A stretch of 64,000 nucleotides of DNA from Gemmatimonadaceae bacterium (GTDB taxonomy: Bacteria; Gemmatimonadota; Gemmatimonadetes; Gemmatimonadales; Gemmatimonadaceae), in NCBI GenBank assembly GCA_030835125.1, contig JAUQWM010000063.1, positions 124,001 through 188,000 on the forward strand, read 5' to 3'. Positions 34,875 through 44,862 of this stretch are shown one piece after another. The position numbers were made by a program, and so were the translations under genes. Within the stretch, counting starts at the first letter, position 1, and the number at the start of each line of letters is the position of its first letter. The notes under the pieces were generated by a model. It had not been told where the DNA came from. It saw only the letters and a program-made list of their open reading frames with translations, and did no database searches.

Positions 34875-35249
34875 TCAGTCCGGCCGTGGGAAGAACAGCT
34901 CATTGCCGTCGGGGTCATCGACCTGGAGTGTCTCGTAGCCCCACCGCGTTTCCTTCGTGGGAGCGGCGCGCCTGACGAGATCCCGGCGAAGATCCGCCAG
35001 TCCTTCCGCCGTCAGTTCGATGAACAGGCGCCCCCTGTCCTGACGCGTGGCGTCCTCGCAGAGGATGATCTCGCACTCTCCATGGTTGACCTGGCAGACC
35101 TTCCCGGCACCGTCCGCCTCGTGCCAGCCCTTTTCGAAACCGAGCATCTCGACGTAGAACCGCGCCGCGCGATGCACGTCGGTCACGAAGAAGACCGGGC
35201 GTGTGTACCAGCGGTGCACCAACTGGCTTCCCGTACCCTTCTCCGTCAT
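34875..35249 (-). CDS. VOC superfamily protein
   Basis: 124 residues, one VOC domain: TRPVFFVTDVHRAARFYVEM at the start, CQVNHGECEIILCEDATRQD in the middle and LQVDDPDGNELFFPRPD at the end, giving the typical His/Glu metal positions. Similar proteins bind bleomycin-like drugs or act as dioxygenase-like enzymes. Substrate unknown. It is adjacent to, but 276 bp from, the rifamycin phosphotransferase, so a shared drug-response role is possible but unproven. Confidence 0.85.
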   Translation of the reverse strand: MTEKGTGSQLVHRWYTRPVFFVTDVHRAARFYVEMLGFEKGWHEADGAGKVCQVNHGECEIILCEDATRQDRGRLFIELTAEGLADLRRDLVRRAAPTKETRWGYETLQVDDPDGNELFFPRPD

Positions 35250-35297
35250 CGTCCCCCCTGCTGTTGTGGAGTAATCGACTTGCCTCCACGCCTCGTC

Positions 35298-35318
35298 GAT
35301 TCCCGATTCCCGATTCCC
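35298..35318. repeat. Three tandem copies of GATTCCC
   Basis: Three perfect 7-bp units lie in the gap between the DUF2938 gene and a VOC gene. The unit has the same length as, and differs by one or two bases from, the GATGCCY unit at 24734-24817, which also lies beside a VOC gene. Confidence 0.8.
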
Positions 35319-35340
35319 GAAGACTACGACGGGATGCCCC

Positions 35341-35826
35341 TCAACGCACCCGACTGAGCAGGAGAGCCGAGACCCAGAGACCGATACCGAAGACGCTGTG
35401 CGTCATCACACTCTTCAGCCTGGCCTTCCACGGGCTCGGCGTCTTCGAGCCGGCGATACCGAGACCAAACGCCGGCTGCATCGTGAGAAAGGGGACGACC
35501 ACCGTCGCCACACCGTAAGCGAGCGCCGGGAGAAGCACCGGACGCTCCAGCCAACCGTCCCGTGCCAGCATCACGAACGCCATCGCCAAGCCGATGCCGA
35601 TCGAGTAGTGCGCTGTCCAGCCAACCGGGCACTCGTACGGCTTCGGCGCGGACGCCGCGATGCTCGCGTGCACGACCCGGCCTTCCCGCATGTGCAGTAC
35701 CCAGCGGCCGAGCAGGCAGTAGTTCAGCGACCTGACCCCGAACACCCGCGCCAGGAACGACGCCCAGAGATCAATGCACAGCGTCGCTCCCATACCCACC
35801 AGTATGACTTCAGCTCCCGGCATCAT
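35341..35826 (-). CDS. DUF2938-family membrane protein
   Basis: 161 residues from ATG 35826, which overlaps the upstream stop as ATGA. The conserved layout of DUF2938 is visible: ATLCIDLWASFLARVFGVRS, LLGRWVLHMREGRVVHASI, VGWTAHYSIGIGLAMAFVML, MQPAFGLGIAGSKTPSPWKA and SVMTHSVFGIGLWVSALLL, with four to five membrane helices. The function of the family is unknown. It is co-translated with a DUF2306 membrane protein. Confidence 0.8.
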   Translation of the reverse strand: MMPGAEVILVGMGATLCIDLWASFLARVFGVRSLNYCLLGRWVLHMREGRVVHASIAASAPKPYECPVGWTAHYSIGIGLAMAFVMLARDGWLERPVLLPALAYGVATVVVPFLTMQPAFGLGIAGSKTPSPWKARLKSVMTHSVFGIGLWVSALLLSRVR

Positions 35827-36500
35827 GAAACAGTAACGTGCACCATCTTCGGGCGACGTGCCGGCCGTCGGATGATCCACTCCGCGATGGCGATGTTGAT
35901 CACCCAGCCGAGCCCCATCATGATCGCGCGCGGCAGGCCATCGGGCTTCAGGTCGACCAGCACGAACCACGGAAGGTGCGTGAACACCTGCGTTCCCGCG
36001 CCCATCCCGATCGCGTACGCGCGGGTCATCCACTCGCCGTGCTCGGTGAACGAGCGACGCCGGATCGCGTCCACGCCCAGTATGATCGACAGCAGCATTG
36101 CACTGCCGAAGACAAGTCGCTCGGCGTAGACGAGTTGTCCGTCACCCGGCGCAAAGGGATACGAAAGCGTCATCCACAGTCCCGTCAGCGCCACGATCAG
36201 CCCGGCCGGGACCAGGACCCTGCCGGCCGCGCGATGCCAACCGCGATGCCGGCGCCGGAATCCCGCTGAGAACTGGAACGCGCCCAGCATGCCGTAGAGA
36301 ATGGCCACCGGGATGTGCAGCACCACCGGGAGGGGCGCCTCGAAGAACCGTGCGTTCTCCGGTGTGATGGTCGCGTCGCCGGCGAGCTGCGCCAGCCGTG
36401 CCGCGCCGCCCAGCGCCGGCACAATGGTGAGCGCGACGAGGGCGGATGGAACCAGCCAGTCTTTCCTGAGCGTCTTCATGGACGGGTGCGATGGAGACAT
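35823..36500 (-). CDS. DUF2306-family membrane protein
   Basis: 225 residues with about six hydrophobic helices. The block RFFEAPLPVVLHIPVAILYG then GAFQFSAGFRRRHRGWHRAA is characteristic of DUF2306; conserved histidines in H-x-P and HRxWHR suggest a haem- or metal-related site, as in cytochrome-b-like fold proteins. Function unknown. It is translationally coupled to the DUF2938 gene and lies 36 bp downstream of the beta-barrel gene, so all three may share the promoter at 37228-37255. Confidence 0.8.
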   Translation of the reverse strand: MSPSHPSMKTLRKDWLVPSALVALTIVPALGGAARLAQLAGDATITPENARFFEAPLPVVLHIPVAILYGMLGAFQFSAGFRRRHRGWHRAAGRVLVPAGLIVALTGLWMTLSYPFAPGDGQLVYAERLVFGSAMLLSIILGVDAIRRRSFTEHGEWMTRAYAIGMGAGTQVFTHLPWFVLVDLKPDGLPRAIMMGLGWVINIAIAEWIIRRPARRPKMVHVTVS

Positions 36501-36536
36501 GTGGGTGTGAACCGTTCGACGATGGTGGGTCGTGCG

Positions 36537-37157
36537 TTACCGCGCGGTGGGGCGCCTGTTGAACCGCACCGAGGCCATCAGCATGTTGTCGTTGCGCACC
36601 TCGGACGTGCCGGTACCGGCGAGTGGCTTGAATCCCGCGGTGTAGTTCCGCGCCTCGAGACGCAGCGCGACGCGGCCCATGCCGATTTCCCCGCCGATGC
36701 TGCCGTAGCCGGCCAGGTTGTTCGTCGCCGCGACGTCGAGGTTCCGGTAGTCATAGCTCCGCGCACCGGCGCCGAGCCCGGCGAACGTGCTGAGCGAGAC
36801 GGGTCCGCGGGAGAACCACTCGGCGGAACGCAGCTCGGCACCGATGTCGGTGGTGAAGACGTCGAGCTTCGGGGTGCCGGTCGACAGCAGGTCACGACTG
36901 CGGGCCCAGGAGAAGGTGCCGGTGACCGCGAGCCGCGGATTGACGACCCACGCCAGCTGGGCGGCGGTGACGCTTGCGTCCTTCACTTGGAGACGGTGGT
37001 CGCCGGTGGCCCTGAAGGCGCCGCTGGAGACGCGGAGTTCCCAGGTGCTGGTGCGCGGGGCGGAGTCCTGGGCGATCGCCGGAGTCGTGGCGAGGGCCAG
37101 GGCGAGGGAGCCGGCGGCGATACGTGCGGCGCGGGTGACGTTGGTCGAGCGGGTCAT
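36537..37157 (-). CDS. Outer-membrane beta-barrel protein
   Basis: 206 residues. A signal peptide (ARIAAGSLALALATTPAIAQ, cut about residue 30) is followed by alternating amphipathic strands ending in SVRFNRRPTAR, with aromatic residues at expected strand ends. The size suggests an eight-stranded barrel of the OmpA/OmpX-like class. It has a near-consensus promoter overlapped by two perfect palindromes (37202-37238), so it is probably tightly regulated. No ligand can be inferred. Confidence 0.75.
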   Translation of the reverse strand: MTRSTNVTRAARIAAGSLALALATTPAIAQDSAPRTSTWELRVSSGAFRATGDHRLQVKDASVTAAQLAWVVNPRLAVTGTFSWARSRDLLSTGTPKLDVFTTDIGAELRSAEWFSRGPVSLSTFAGLGAGARSYDYRNLDVAATNNLAGYGSIGGEIGMGRVALRLEARNYTAGFKPLAGTGTSEVRNDNMLMASVRFNRRPTAR

Positions 37158-37201
37158 GGTGTCTCTCCGGGAAGGTCGGTTGAGATGGCGTCAGTGATTC
37201 C

Positions 37202-37238
37202 GTGTACTATGTACACAGTGTGAGTGTATCATATACAC
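37202..37238. promoter_or_regulatory. Two perfect 15-bp palindromic operators
   Basis: GTGTACTATGTACAC (37202-37216) and GTGTATCATATACAC (37224-37238) each have 6-bp arms around a 3-bp centre and are spaced 22 bp centre to centre, two helical turns. The second covers the -10 box of the minus-strand promoter. GntR/YtrA-, PadR- or TetR-type proteins bind sites like these. No regulator gene of such a family is adjacent, so it must act from elsewhere. Confidence 0.75.
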
Positions 37239-37255
37239 AGTTTACGGTTTGTCAA
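37228..37255 (-). promoter_or_regulatory. Strong promoter for the beta-barrel/DUF2306/DUF2938 genes
   Basis: On the minus strand TTGACA (37250-37255), a 16-bp spacer and TATGAT (37228-37233) give a near-consensus sigma-70-type promoter about 70 bp upstream of the barrel start. The AT-rich stretch stands out sharply from the GC-rich surroundings. Confidence 0.7.
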
Positions 37256-37390
37256 CAGCCCCCGACCCACTCGTTTCAGGGCGGGCCTCCCGGGGCCTTG
37301 TGCCGTTCCGGCCCGGGGAGGGCCTCCCGCACGAGACCGGCGGACACTGGCTGGCCGCGCCTTCGTTCCCGCCCTAAGCTTCCTGCGTCC

Positions 37391-40300
37391 ATGGAGATAC
37401 GCGAACAGCTCCAGCGCACCCTCGGCGACGCCTACACCCTCGAGCGGGAACTGGGTGGTGGCGGCATGTCGCAGGTCTTCCTCGCCGAGGAGACCGCGTT
37501 GGGTCGCAAGGTGGTCGTGAAGGTGCTGCCCCCGGGCCGCACCGGCGACGTCAACATCGAGCGGTTCAAGCGAGAGATCCAGGTCGCGGCGCGACTGCAG
37601 CACGCGCACATCGTGCCGGTACTGACCGCCGGTGAAACGAACGGGCTTCCCTTCTACACCATGCCGTTCGTCGATGGCGAGTCCCTGCGATCGCGGCTCG
37701 GCAGGGGCGCCCTCTCGACCGCAGAGACGGTCAACATCCTCCGGGACGTGGCACGGGCGCTGGCGTACGCGCATGAGCGGGGCGTGGTCCATCGCGACAT
37801 CAAGCCCGACAACGTCATGCTGTCCGGCGGGAGTGCAGTCGTGACGGACTTCGGGATCGCGAAGGCCATCAGCGCGTCGCGGACCGACGTGCCCGACGCC
37901 GCGCTGACACAGGTCGGGACGTCACTCGGGACACCGACATACATGGCCCCCGAGCAGGCGGCGGGAGACCCGGGCACCGATCATCGCGCCGATCTCTACG
38001 CCTTCGGCTGCATGGCATACGAGATGCTGGTCGGCGAGCCACCGTTTGTCGAAAAATCGCCGCAGCAGCTCCTGGCGGCGCACATGGCGAAGGACGCCGT
38101 GCCCGTCGGCAGCCGCCGTGCCGATGTGCCGACCTCCCTCGCGGCGATGATCACCCAGTGCCTGGCCAAGGACCCGGACGCGCGGCCTGCATCGGCCTCC
38201 GACGTGGCGCGCGTGCTCGACACGACCAGCGCGGACTCACAGGGTGCGCTGCCACCGCTCCTGCTGTCCGGCAAGGGCATGCTTGGCCGCATGCTCGCGA
38301 TGTATGCCATCGCGTGCCTTGCCGTCGCCATCGTCGCGAAATCCGCGGTGACCACGATCGGGCTGCCGAACTGGGTCTTCCCCGGCGCGATCATCGTGAT
38401 GGCGCTCGGGTTGCCGGCGATCCTCGCGACGGGATACGTCCAGCGGGTTGTGCGCCGGGCGGCGGGCGTCACGCCAACGACCGGGGGCCGATCCGTCACC
38501 CAGGGAACGCTCGCAACTCTGGCCCTCAAGGCGAGCCCGCACGTCACGTGGCGGCGCACGCAGATGGGCGGGGTCTATGCGGTCAGCGGGTTCGTCCTGC
38601 TGGTGGGGATCTTCATGCTGATGCGCGCGTCAGGCATCGGCCCCGCTGGATCGTTGCTCGCCGCGGGCGCGTTCGATGCGACGGAACCGGTCCTGGTGAC
38701 CGACTTCTCGGTGACGAACGCCGACACCGCGCTCGGTCGCGTCCTGGGCGACGCCACCAAGACGCAACTGGCGCAGTCGCGCGTCATCACGTTGCTCCCG
38801 CCAGAGGGCATCTCCGCGGCACTCGCGCGGATGGAGCGGCCACAAAACAGCGTGCTCGACCTGCCACTGGCGCGAGAGCTCGCGAGCCGCAATGCCATCC
38901 GGGTGATCGTCGACGGCAACCTTACCGGAGTCGCGGGCGGTGGGTACCTCGTCAGTCTCCGCCTGGTCACCGTCGATTCGCTGAAGGAGCTGGCGTCGTT
39001 CCTCGAACCCGCCGACGACACGCGCGGACTCATCGAGGCCGTGGACAAGCTCGCGCGGTCACTGCGCGGACGGATCGGCGAGTCCCTCAGGTCGGTGAAT
39101 GCTGCCCCATCCCTCGCGCGCGTCACCACCGCGTCGTTCGAGGCCCTCAGCAAGTACACGGCGGGAGATCGAGCCGAACAGGAGGGCGACCGGGCCCGCG
39201 CCATCGCGCTGCTCCGGGAGGCAGTGACGATCGATTCCACTTTCGCCGAGGCGTGGCGCCGGCTGGCCATCGTCCAGCAGAACGCGGGCCGCCCCAGGGA
39301 AGTCACCGACTCTGCCTACCTGGCGGCCTACCGGCATCGGCACCGCACGTCGGCGAAGGAACGCGCGGTCATCGAGGCCGCCTATTTTGCCTCGACGGGT
39401 CCCAACAGGGACCGCGCGAAAGGCATCGCCGCCTACGAAGAGATGCTGCGGCTCGGGGATTCGTCGCGCGCCGCGAACAACATGGCCATCCGCCTCGTGA
39501 GCCGGCGGGAGTTCGCGCGGGCCGAGTCACTGTACCGGACGAGCATCCGGTTGAATCCGGAGTTGCAGCGCATCTCACTTCCGAACCTGATCACGCCGCT
39601 GGTCTTCCAGCAGAAGTTCGCCCAGGTCGATTCCCTGCTGGCGGTGGGAAGGCCGCAGTTTCCCGCCAATGCCGCGGTCCGGCGCACGCACGTCACGCTC
39701 CTGTACGTGAAGGGTGACCTTCCCGGGTACCGGCGCGCCGTGGACAGCGCACTCACGCGTGGGGATTCGCTGGATCGCAACTGGGCGAAACTGAAGTCGT
39801 CCGAACTGGCACTGCTCGATGGTCGCGTCAAGGAGTTCGCGCGCCTCTTCCGTGAGGTGAATACCCGGAACCTCGACGATCCCGCGCAACGACTCCGGTT
39901 CGCGCTTGACCTTCCCGCCTTTGTCCGCCTCGACCTGCTCGACCAGCGCGACGAGGTACTGCGCGAGGTGGATGCCGCGGTACTGGCCGCCACGTCGGCG
40001 GCCACCGGGGACCGGGACTGGCCCTATTTCAACCTGAGCGATGTCTACGCGGTGGCGGGCCAGCCTCGACGCGCCCGTCAATGGCTCAACCGTTATGACA
40101 GTGAAGTCAGGGATACGTTTCGTCTGCGGGTGGAGGCGCCGGCTCGGCGGCGGGCGGAAGCTGAGGTGCTGATCGCGGAGGGGAAGCCGTTGGAGGCAGT
40201 CCGCGCGTTCCGTGAGTCGGAGCGGTTGCCAGATGGCCCGGTCGGCACGTGCCTGACGTGCCTGCCCCAGTACCTGGCGTTCGCGTTCGACGAGGCAAAC

Positions 40301-40573
40301 ATGCCGGATTCCACGATGCACTACATGGAGCTGGCGCTGAGCGTGTTCGATCCCAACCGGATGAACAACGTCGTCGATCCCTTCATCATTCCGCTCTTCA
40401 ACAAGCGGTTGGGCGAGCTTTACGAGACCAGGGGCGATCGCGGGAAGGCCGTCGACCACTATCGAAAGGTGATCGACCTGTGGAAGAATGCGGACCCGGA
40501 ACTGCAGGTGACCGTGAACGAGCTCAGGGCCCGCGTCCGTCGCCTGACCGACCTCGAAGGATCGCGGCGTTAG
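37391..40573 (+). CDS. Ser/Thr protein kinase with membrane segment and long TPR-type tail
   Basis: 1060 residues from ATG 37391. Kinase domain about 15-275: LGGGGMSQVFLAEE, VVVKVLPPG, VVHRDIKPDNVMLSGG and VTDFGIAKA, catalytically complete. Hydrophobic segments near 295-350 and about 395-410 (GGVYAVSGFVLLVGIFMLMR) anchor it in the membrane. Then TEPVLVTDFSVTNADTALGR opens a TolB/adenylate-cyclase-associated segment and a long alpha-helical TPR region with repeated leucine/alanine heptads. It belongs to the kinase class common in Gemmatimonadota. Stimulus and targets are unknown. It starts 136 bp from the operator pair, so it might share control by that site. Confidence 0.92.
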   Translation: MEIREQLQRTLGDAYTLERELGGGGMSQVFLAEETALGRKVVVKVLPPGRTGDVNIERFKREIQVAARLQHAHIVPVLTAGETNGLPFYTMPFVDGESLRSRLGRGALSTAETVNILRDVARALAYAHERGVVHRDIKPDNVMLSGGSAVVTDFGIAKAISASRTDVPDAALTQVGTSLGTPTYMAPEQAAGDPGTDHRADLYAFGCMAYEMLVGEPPFVEKSPQQLLAAHMAKDAVPVGSRRADVPTSLAAMITQCLAKDPDARPASASDVARVLDTTSADSQGALPPLLLSGKGMLGRMLAMYAIACLAVAIVAKSAVTTIGLPNWVFPGAIIVMALGLPAILATGYVQRVVRRAAGVTPTTGGRSVTQGTLATLALKASPHVTWRRTQMGGVYAVSGFVLLVGIFMLMRASGIGPAGSLLAAGAFDATEPVLVTDFSVTNADTALGRVLGDATKTQLAQSRVITLLPPEGISAALARMERPQNSVLDLPLARELASRNAIRVIVDGNLTGVAGGGYLVSLRLVTVDSLKELASFLEPADDTRGLIEAVDKLARSLRGRIGESLRSVNAAPSLARVTTASFEALSKYTAGDRAEQEGDRARAIALLREAVTIDSTFAEAWRRLAIVQQNAGRPREVTDSAYLAAYRHRHRTSAKERAVIEAAYFASTGPNRDRAKGIAAYEEMLRLGDSSRAANNMAIRLVSRREFARAESLYRTSIRLNPELQRISLPNLITPLVFQQKFAQVDSLLAVGRPQFPANAAVRRTHVTLLYVKGDLPGYRRAVDSALTRGDSLDRNWAKLKSSELALLDGRVKEFARLFREVNTRNLDDPAQRLRFALDLPAFVRLDLLDQRDEVLREVDAAVLAATSAATGDRDWPYFNLSDVYAVAGQPRRARQWLNRYDSEVRDTFRLRVEAPARRRAEAEVLIAEGKPLEAVRAFRESERLPDGPVGTCLTCLPQYLAFAFDEANMPDSTMHYMELALSVFDPNRMNNVVDPFIIPLFNKRLGELYETRGDRGKAVDHYRKVIDLWKNADPELQVTVNELRARVRRLTDLEGSRR

Positions 40574-40795
40574 CTCCCGGCAGCCCTTGCGAGGGCTCGG
40601 GATCTGGTTGGTCGGGTCGGGATGGGCCGATTCGCGATTCGCGGAGGAGCACCACGGCGGAATTCGTAGACGCCTTGTCCCACCAGCGGCGATCATGAGT
40701 CGACGCCGCGCCTTGTCGGCGACGGTCTCGGAGACCATCTTCGCCACAGCCATCCTCGAGAACAGATCTCGTTCCCATCCATCATCACCGGTTCC

Positions 40796-43312
40796 ATGCG
40801 ATCACTCTTGTCACTCGCCCTGCTCACCGCGTCCGCCCTGCCGGCGCTCGCCCAGGATCCCGACTCGACTCGCGCCCCGGGTGCCGGTGGCCCCGCTGGC
40901 CGCGCCGGGGGCCCTCGACCCTACGAACGGGTCGTCACGGCCGATGCCAAGACCAGGAAGGGCCTCTTCAACGTGCACCGCATCGGCGACCGCCTGCTCT
41001 TCGAGATCCCGCGCCGCGAGCTGAACCGGGACCAGCTGCTGATCGGTCGCTACGCGCGCGCCGCTGCGCCGGAGGGCGGACGTGGAGGCGGCACCTCGTA
41101 CGCCGGTGACCAGTTTGCGGAACGCACCCTGCGCTGGGAGGTGATGGGCAATCGCGTCATGCTGCGCGGCCCCTCCTACGCGATCACCTCGAGCGATACG
41201 ACCGCGTCGGTGCTCCGCGCGGTCGAGAATGCGAACTATGCCCCGGTCATCGCGGCATTCAACGTGGAGGCGTGGGGCCCCGACAGTGCGCCCGTCATCG
41301 ACGTGACGCGTCTCTTCACCACGGCGGTTCCGGAGATCCAGGCCATCCCGGGGACGATCGACGCCAGCCGGTCCTTCATCGACCGGCACCTGGCGTTCCC
41401 CGACAACATCGGCATCGAGGCAACGCAGACCGGCCTGATGCCGGCCCCGCAGGGCCGCGGTGCCGGGACCGGCGGCGCGCCGGCCGGCCCGCGGCCTCCG
41501 CAGAGCGTCATGGCGCACTACAGCATCGTGCGCCTTCCCGAGGTCCCGATGATGCCGCGCCGCTTCGACGAGCGCGTCGGCTTCTTCTCGCGGCAGACGG
41601 TCGACTTCGGCACCAACGAGCATCGCTCGGCGGCGCGCCGGTACATCACGAAGTACCGCCTCGAGTGCAGCGATCGACGGTCCGGAAACCTGTGCTATCC
41701 CAGGAAGCCGATCACGTACTACGTGGATCGCGACACGCCCGAGTGGCTGAAGAAGTACGTCCGGGCGGGGATCGTCGAATGGCAAACGGCCTTCGAGGCC
41801 GCGGGGTTCAAGGAGGGCATCGTCGCGGCAGATCCGCCGTCGCCGGAGCAGGACCCGGACTGGTCGCCGGAAGACGTGCGCCACACGATGATCCGCTGGC
41901 TGCCGTCCACGACCGAGAACGCCGTCGGCCCACACGTCGGCGATCCGCGCACCGGGGAGATCCTGAACGGCTCGGTGCGGATGTTCCACAACATCATGAA
42001 CCTGCAGCGGTCGTGGTACTTCACGCAGGTGTCGCCGCTCGACCCGCGCGCCCGCAAGCTGCCGATGCCCGACTCGCTCATGGGCCGGCTGGTGCAGTTC
42101 GTGGTCGCGCACGAGATCGGGCATACGTTAGGCCTCCAGCACGACCAGATCGGCAGCTCGACGTATCCCGTCGACAGCCTGCGCAGCCGGACCTGGCTCG
42201 CGAAGATGGGGCACAGTCCCAGCATCATGGACTACTCGCGCTTCAACTACGTGGCGCAGCCGGAGGACAGGATCCCGGTCAACCTGCTGATCCCCACCGT
42301 CGGGCCGTACGACAAGTACGCCATCATGTGGGGGTACAAGCCCATCCCCAACGCGAAGTCGCCGGATGCGGAACGGGTGACGCTCGACCAATGGTCGCGG
42401 ATGCAGGACTCGATTCCGTGGTACCGGTTCTCGGCCAACAACGCGTACGGCGCCACCGGCACGCAGAGCGAGGCCGTGGGGGATGCGGACCCGGTCAAGG
42501 CCACCACGCTCGGCTTCAAGAACATCGAGCGGGTCATGGGCTACCTGAAGGACGCGGCGACCAGCCCGCTCGACGACAACTCGGACCTCCTCGAACTCTA
42601 CAACCGCACCGTTGGCCAGTGGAGCAACGAGGCCAACCATGTCGCCACGCTGGTCGCGGGGGCGGCGGTGCAGTACAAGTCCGGCGGCCAGGCGGGCTCG
42701 GTGTACACGCCGGTCAGCCGCGAGCGACAGGCCGAGGCCGTGCGGTTCCTCAATGAGAACGTCTTCAAGGCGCCGGCCTATCTCATCCGGCCCGACATCG
42801 GCGAACGCGTCGAGGCGGGCGGCATGATCACGCGCCTGAACGGGCCGCAGCAGCGGGTGCTGGGCACCCTCATGCAGGACGCGCGCATGAATCGCCTGCT
42901 CGAGCTGGAAGGCACGACGCCGGACAAGGCGAAGGTCTACACGCTCAACACGATGCTCGATGACGTTCGCAAGGGCATCTGGGAAGAACTGGCGGCCGCG
43001 AACATCCTCATCAACGTCTTCCGTCGCGAGCTGCAGAACGATCACATCGCGCTGATCAACACCAAGATGAATCCGCCGGCACCGGCGGCAGGTGGCGGCG
43101 CGGCGGCGTTCGGCGGAACGCCACCGACTCCCTTGTCCGAGGATGCGAAGTCGCACCTGCGCGGCCAGCTCACGACCCTCCTCGACGAAATCCAGCGCGC
43201 GCTCTCGAAGGCGGGCGACAAGCCGACGGAACTGCACCTGCGCGCCGCGGCGCATCGCATCGAGACGATCCTGGATCCCAAGTCGACCCCGGCTCGGCCG
43301 ATCGTGCCCTAG
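40796..43312 (+). CDS. Secreted zinc-dependent metalloprotease (DUF5117/DUF5118 type)
   Basis: 838 residues. Signal peptide [20 protein letters not shown]. The metzincin-like zinc motif [16 protein letters not shown] lies near residue 440 (HExxHxxxxxH), with [16 protein letters not shown] downstream as the Met-turn. The N-terminal domains match the DUF5118/DUF5117 arrangement seen in large secreted peptidases of Bacteroidota and Gemmatimonadota. A 222-bp gap precedes it, with no recognised feature beyond a short GATTCGCG duplication. Predicted role: extracellular or periplasmic protein degradation. Confidence 0.9.
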   Translation: MRSLLSLALLTASALPALAQDPDSTRAPGAGGPAGRAGGPRPYERVVTADAKTRKGLFNVHRIGDRLLFEIPRRELNRDQLLIGRYARAAAPEGGRGGGTSYAGDQFAERTLRWEVMGNRVMLRGPSYAITSSDTTASVLRAVENANYAPVIAAFNVEAWGPDSAPVIDVTRLFTTAVPEIQAIPGTIDASRSFIDRHLAFPDNIGIEATQTGLMPAPQGRGAGTGGAPAGPRPPQSVMAHYSIVRLPEVPMMPRRFDERVGFFSRQTVDFGTNEHRSAARRYITKYRLECSDRRSGNLCYPRKPITYYVDRDTPEWLKKYVRAGIVEWQTAFEAAGFKEGIVAADPPSPEQDPDWSPEDVRHTMIRWLPSTTENAVGPHVGDPRTGEILNGSVRMFHNIMNLQRSWYFTQVSPLDPRARKLPMPDSLMGRLVQFVVAHEIGHTLGLQHDQIGSSTYPVDSLRSRTWLAKMGHSPSIMDYSRFNYVAQPEDRIPVNLLIPTVGPYDKYAIMWGYKPIPNAKSPDAERVTLDQWSRMQDSIPWYRFSANNAYGATGTQSEAVGDADPVKATTLGFKNIERVMGYLKDAATSPLDDNSDLLELYNRTVGQWSNEANHVATLVAGAAVQYKSGGQAGSVYTPVSRERQAEAVRFLNENVFKAPAYLIRPDIGERVEAGGMITRLNGPQQRVLGTLMQDARMNRLLELEGTTPDKAKVYTLNTMLDDVRKGIWEELAAANILINVFRRELQNDHIALINTKMNPPAPAAGGGAAAFGGTPPTPLSEDAKSHLRGQLTTLLDEIQRALSKAGDKPTELHLRAAAHRIETILDPKSTPARPIVP

Positions 43313-43393
43313 CGGTTCACAGTCGTCGGTGGGAGCGCGGCGTCGGGGGAATCCCCGGCGCCGCGTTTTTCTCGTCAGGCAGTGCCGGCGGGA

Positions 43394-44092
43394 TTACCCG
43401 GCCTCGGTCCCCGGCTCGGCGAGCAGCGACATCGCGTATCGGCTGATGTGCTCCATGCGCTGCTCCTGCGTGCGGGCCCATCCGGGGAGCGTCATCGCGC
43501 TGAGCGCCATCAGGCCACCGCCGCCGGCAGACATGAACAGCGGGAAGAGCAATCGCGCCCCCGGATCCTCTCGCCCGAGCAGCACGAGGAGCACCAGGAT
43601 ACCGAGCGAAAGGAAGAAGCCTCCGAGGAGCGTCCCGACGCCCAGGAGCGCGGCGCGCGTATCGGTCAATCGCAGGCGGTAGCCCGTCTCCGCGGGTTCG
43701 ACAAACGCGTGCAGCGTTCCGTACGACCACTCTCGCAGACTTCCATGGGATGTCACTTCACCTTTCGCGCCGAACGTCGTCCGCAACTCGGCGATGAGTC
43801 GCTCCCATTCCAGGTCCGTCGGACTGCGGGGAAGCGCCACGACGCTCCCGATGGATACCGGCAAGCCCAGGGCCCTGGTGCGCGGGAGGGTGACCCCCCG
43901 TGTCTCGAACGCGGCGACAGCCTGGGAGACGCGGTTCGGGGACAACCCGACTTCCCGCCCAACCTCCTGCAACTGGCCAATCGTCAACCCGTCCGTCGCG
44001 GGAAGCTGCGGCGGCGGAGCCTCGTCTTGACCGATGGCCAGGTCGAGAATCTGCCGGACCTCGTCGTCCCGGTATTTGCGTTCCTTGCTCAT
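43394..44092 (-). CDS. Hypothetical membrane protein with N-terminal helix-turn-helix-like region
   Basis: 232 residues from ATG 44092. The N-terminal part (KYRDDEVRQILDLAIGQDE then LTIGQLQEVGREVGLSPNRV) looks like a small HTH/SHOCT-like region. The middle is a soluble beta domain, and two hydrophobic helices follow (LLGVGTLLGGFFLSLGILVL; LLFPLFMSAGGGGLMALSAM). Proteins starting with this YRDDEV...IL pattern are frequent in Gemmatimonadota, but I know no function. Convergent with the metalloprotease. Confidence 0.65.
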   Translation of the reverse strand: MSKERKYRDDEVRQILDLAIGQDEAPPPQLPATDGLTIGQLQEVGREVGLSPNRVSQAVAAFETRGVTLPRTRALGLPVSIGSVVALPRSPTDLEWERLIAELRTTFGAKGEVTSHGSLREWSYGTLHAFVEPAETGYRLRLTDTRAALLGVGTLLGGFFLSLGILVLLVLLGREDPGARLLFPLFMSAGGGGLMALSAMTLPGWARTQEQRMEHISRYAMSLLAEPGTEAG

Positions 44093-44198
44093 GACGAATG
44101 CCACGCTCCACGCGGGTCGGTGGTATCCGACGCGACCGTCGACCGCACGGAGCCCCGCGTCATCGGCTTCGGATCCGCTCCTGCGCGCGCCGCGTCAG

Positions 44199-44585
44199 TC
44201 ACTGGCCGGCAGGGGGTTGCCAGAGTTCCACCTTGTTGCCTTCCGGATCGATGACCCAGGCAAACTTGCCGTACTCGGAATCGTCGACCTTCTCGAGAAC
44301 GTTGCAGCCTTCCTCGCGCAGGACCTGGACGAGGGCGAGAAGGTCCTCGACCCGGTAGTTGACCATGAACGGTGCCGTGCCGGGAGCAAACTGGTCACTC
44401 TGGGCCGACCCGATGGACCAGATGGTTGTTCCGGCAACCGGCTTACCCTCACTGTCGGTCCAGGTGAACGCCGCGCCTCCCCACCCCTGGACATCGATCC
44501 CGAGGTGCCGCTTGTACCAGGCCTGCAGTGCCGGAGCGTCCTTGGCCTTGAAGAAGATGCCTCCGATGCCGGTAACGCGTTTCAT
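44199..44585 (-). CDS. VOC superfamily protein
   Basis: 128 residues, one VOC domain: IGGIFFKAKDAPALQAWYKR, the LGIDVQGWGGAAFTW block and FAWVIDPEGNKVELWQPP at the end. The last block holds the typical Glu metal ligand. Substrate unknown. The 277-bp region beyond its start (44586-44862) has no gene I can support; it contains a perfect 14-bp palindrome GCGCCGATCGGCGC shortly before the next plus-strand gene. Confidence 0.87.
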   Translation of the reverse strand: MKRVTGIGGIFFKAKDAPALQAWYKRHLGIDVQGWGGAAFTWTDSEGKPVAGTTIWSIGSAQSDQFAPGTAPFMVNYRVEDLLALVQVLREEGCNVLEKVDDSEYGKFAWVIDPEGNKVELWQPPAGQ

Positions 44586-44862
44586 GGACCCTCGCGAGAG
44601 GTGGTGGAGAAAGCAGGTGGTATTCGTCTGCTGAGGTCCGACAGCAGAAGGTCGTGCCCTCGTTGCTGTGTCACAAGCCTGCCGGGACCCGCAAGACCAC
44701 GCACCGCACCGCGCGCAGCCTGCACGACAGCGACCTGGACTTCCCCAGCGGTGCGGCGCTGCGCAGTTGCCATAGTCTCGTCAGCACCAGCCGCCCTTGT
44801 CCGGCGCGCCGATCGGCGCTATGACTCCCCGTCCCCGATGTTCCACCCGCGCAGGAGCAGCG

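Noticed and set aside
44800-44830. Palindrome GCGCCGATCGGCGC as an operator
   Set aside because: GC-rich perfect palindromes of this length are frequent by chance here, and it has no accompanying promoter.
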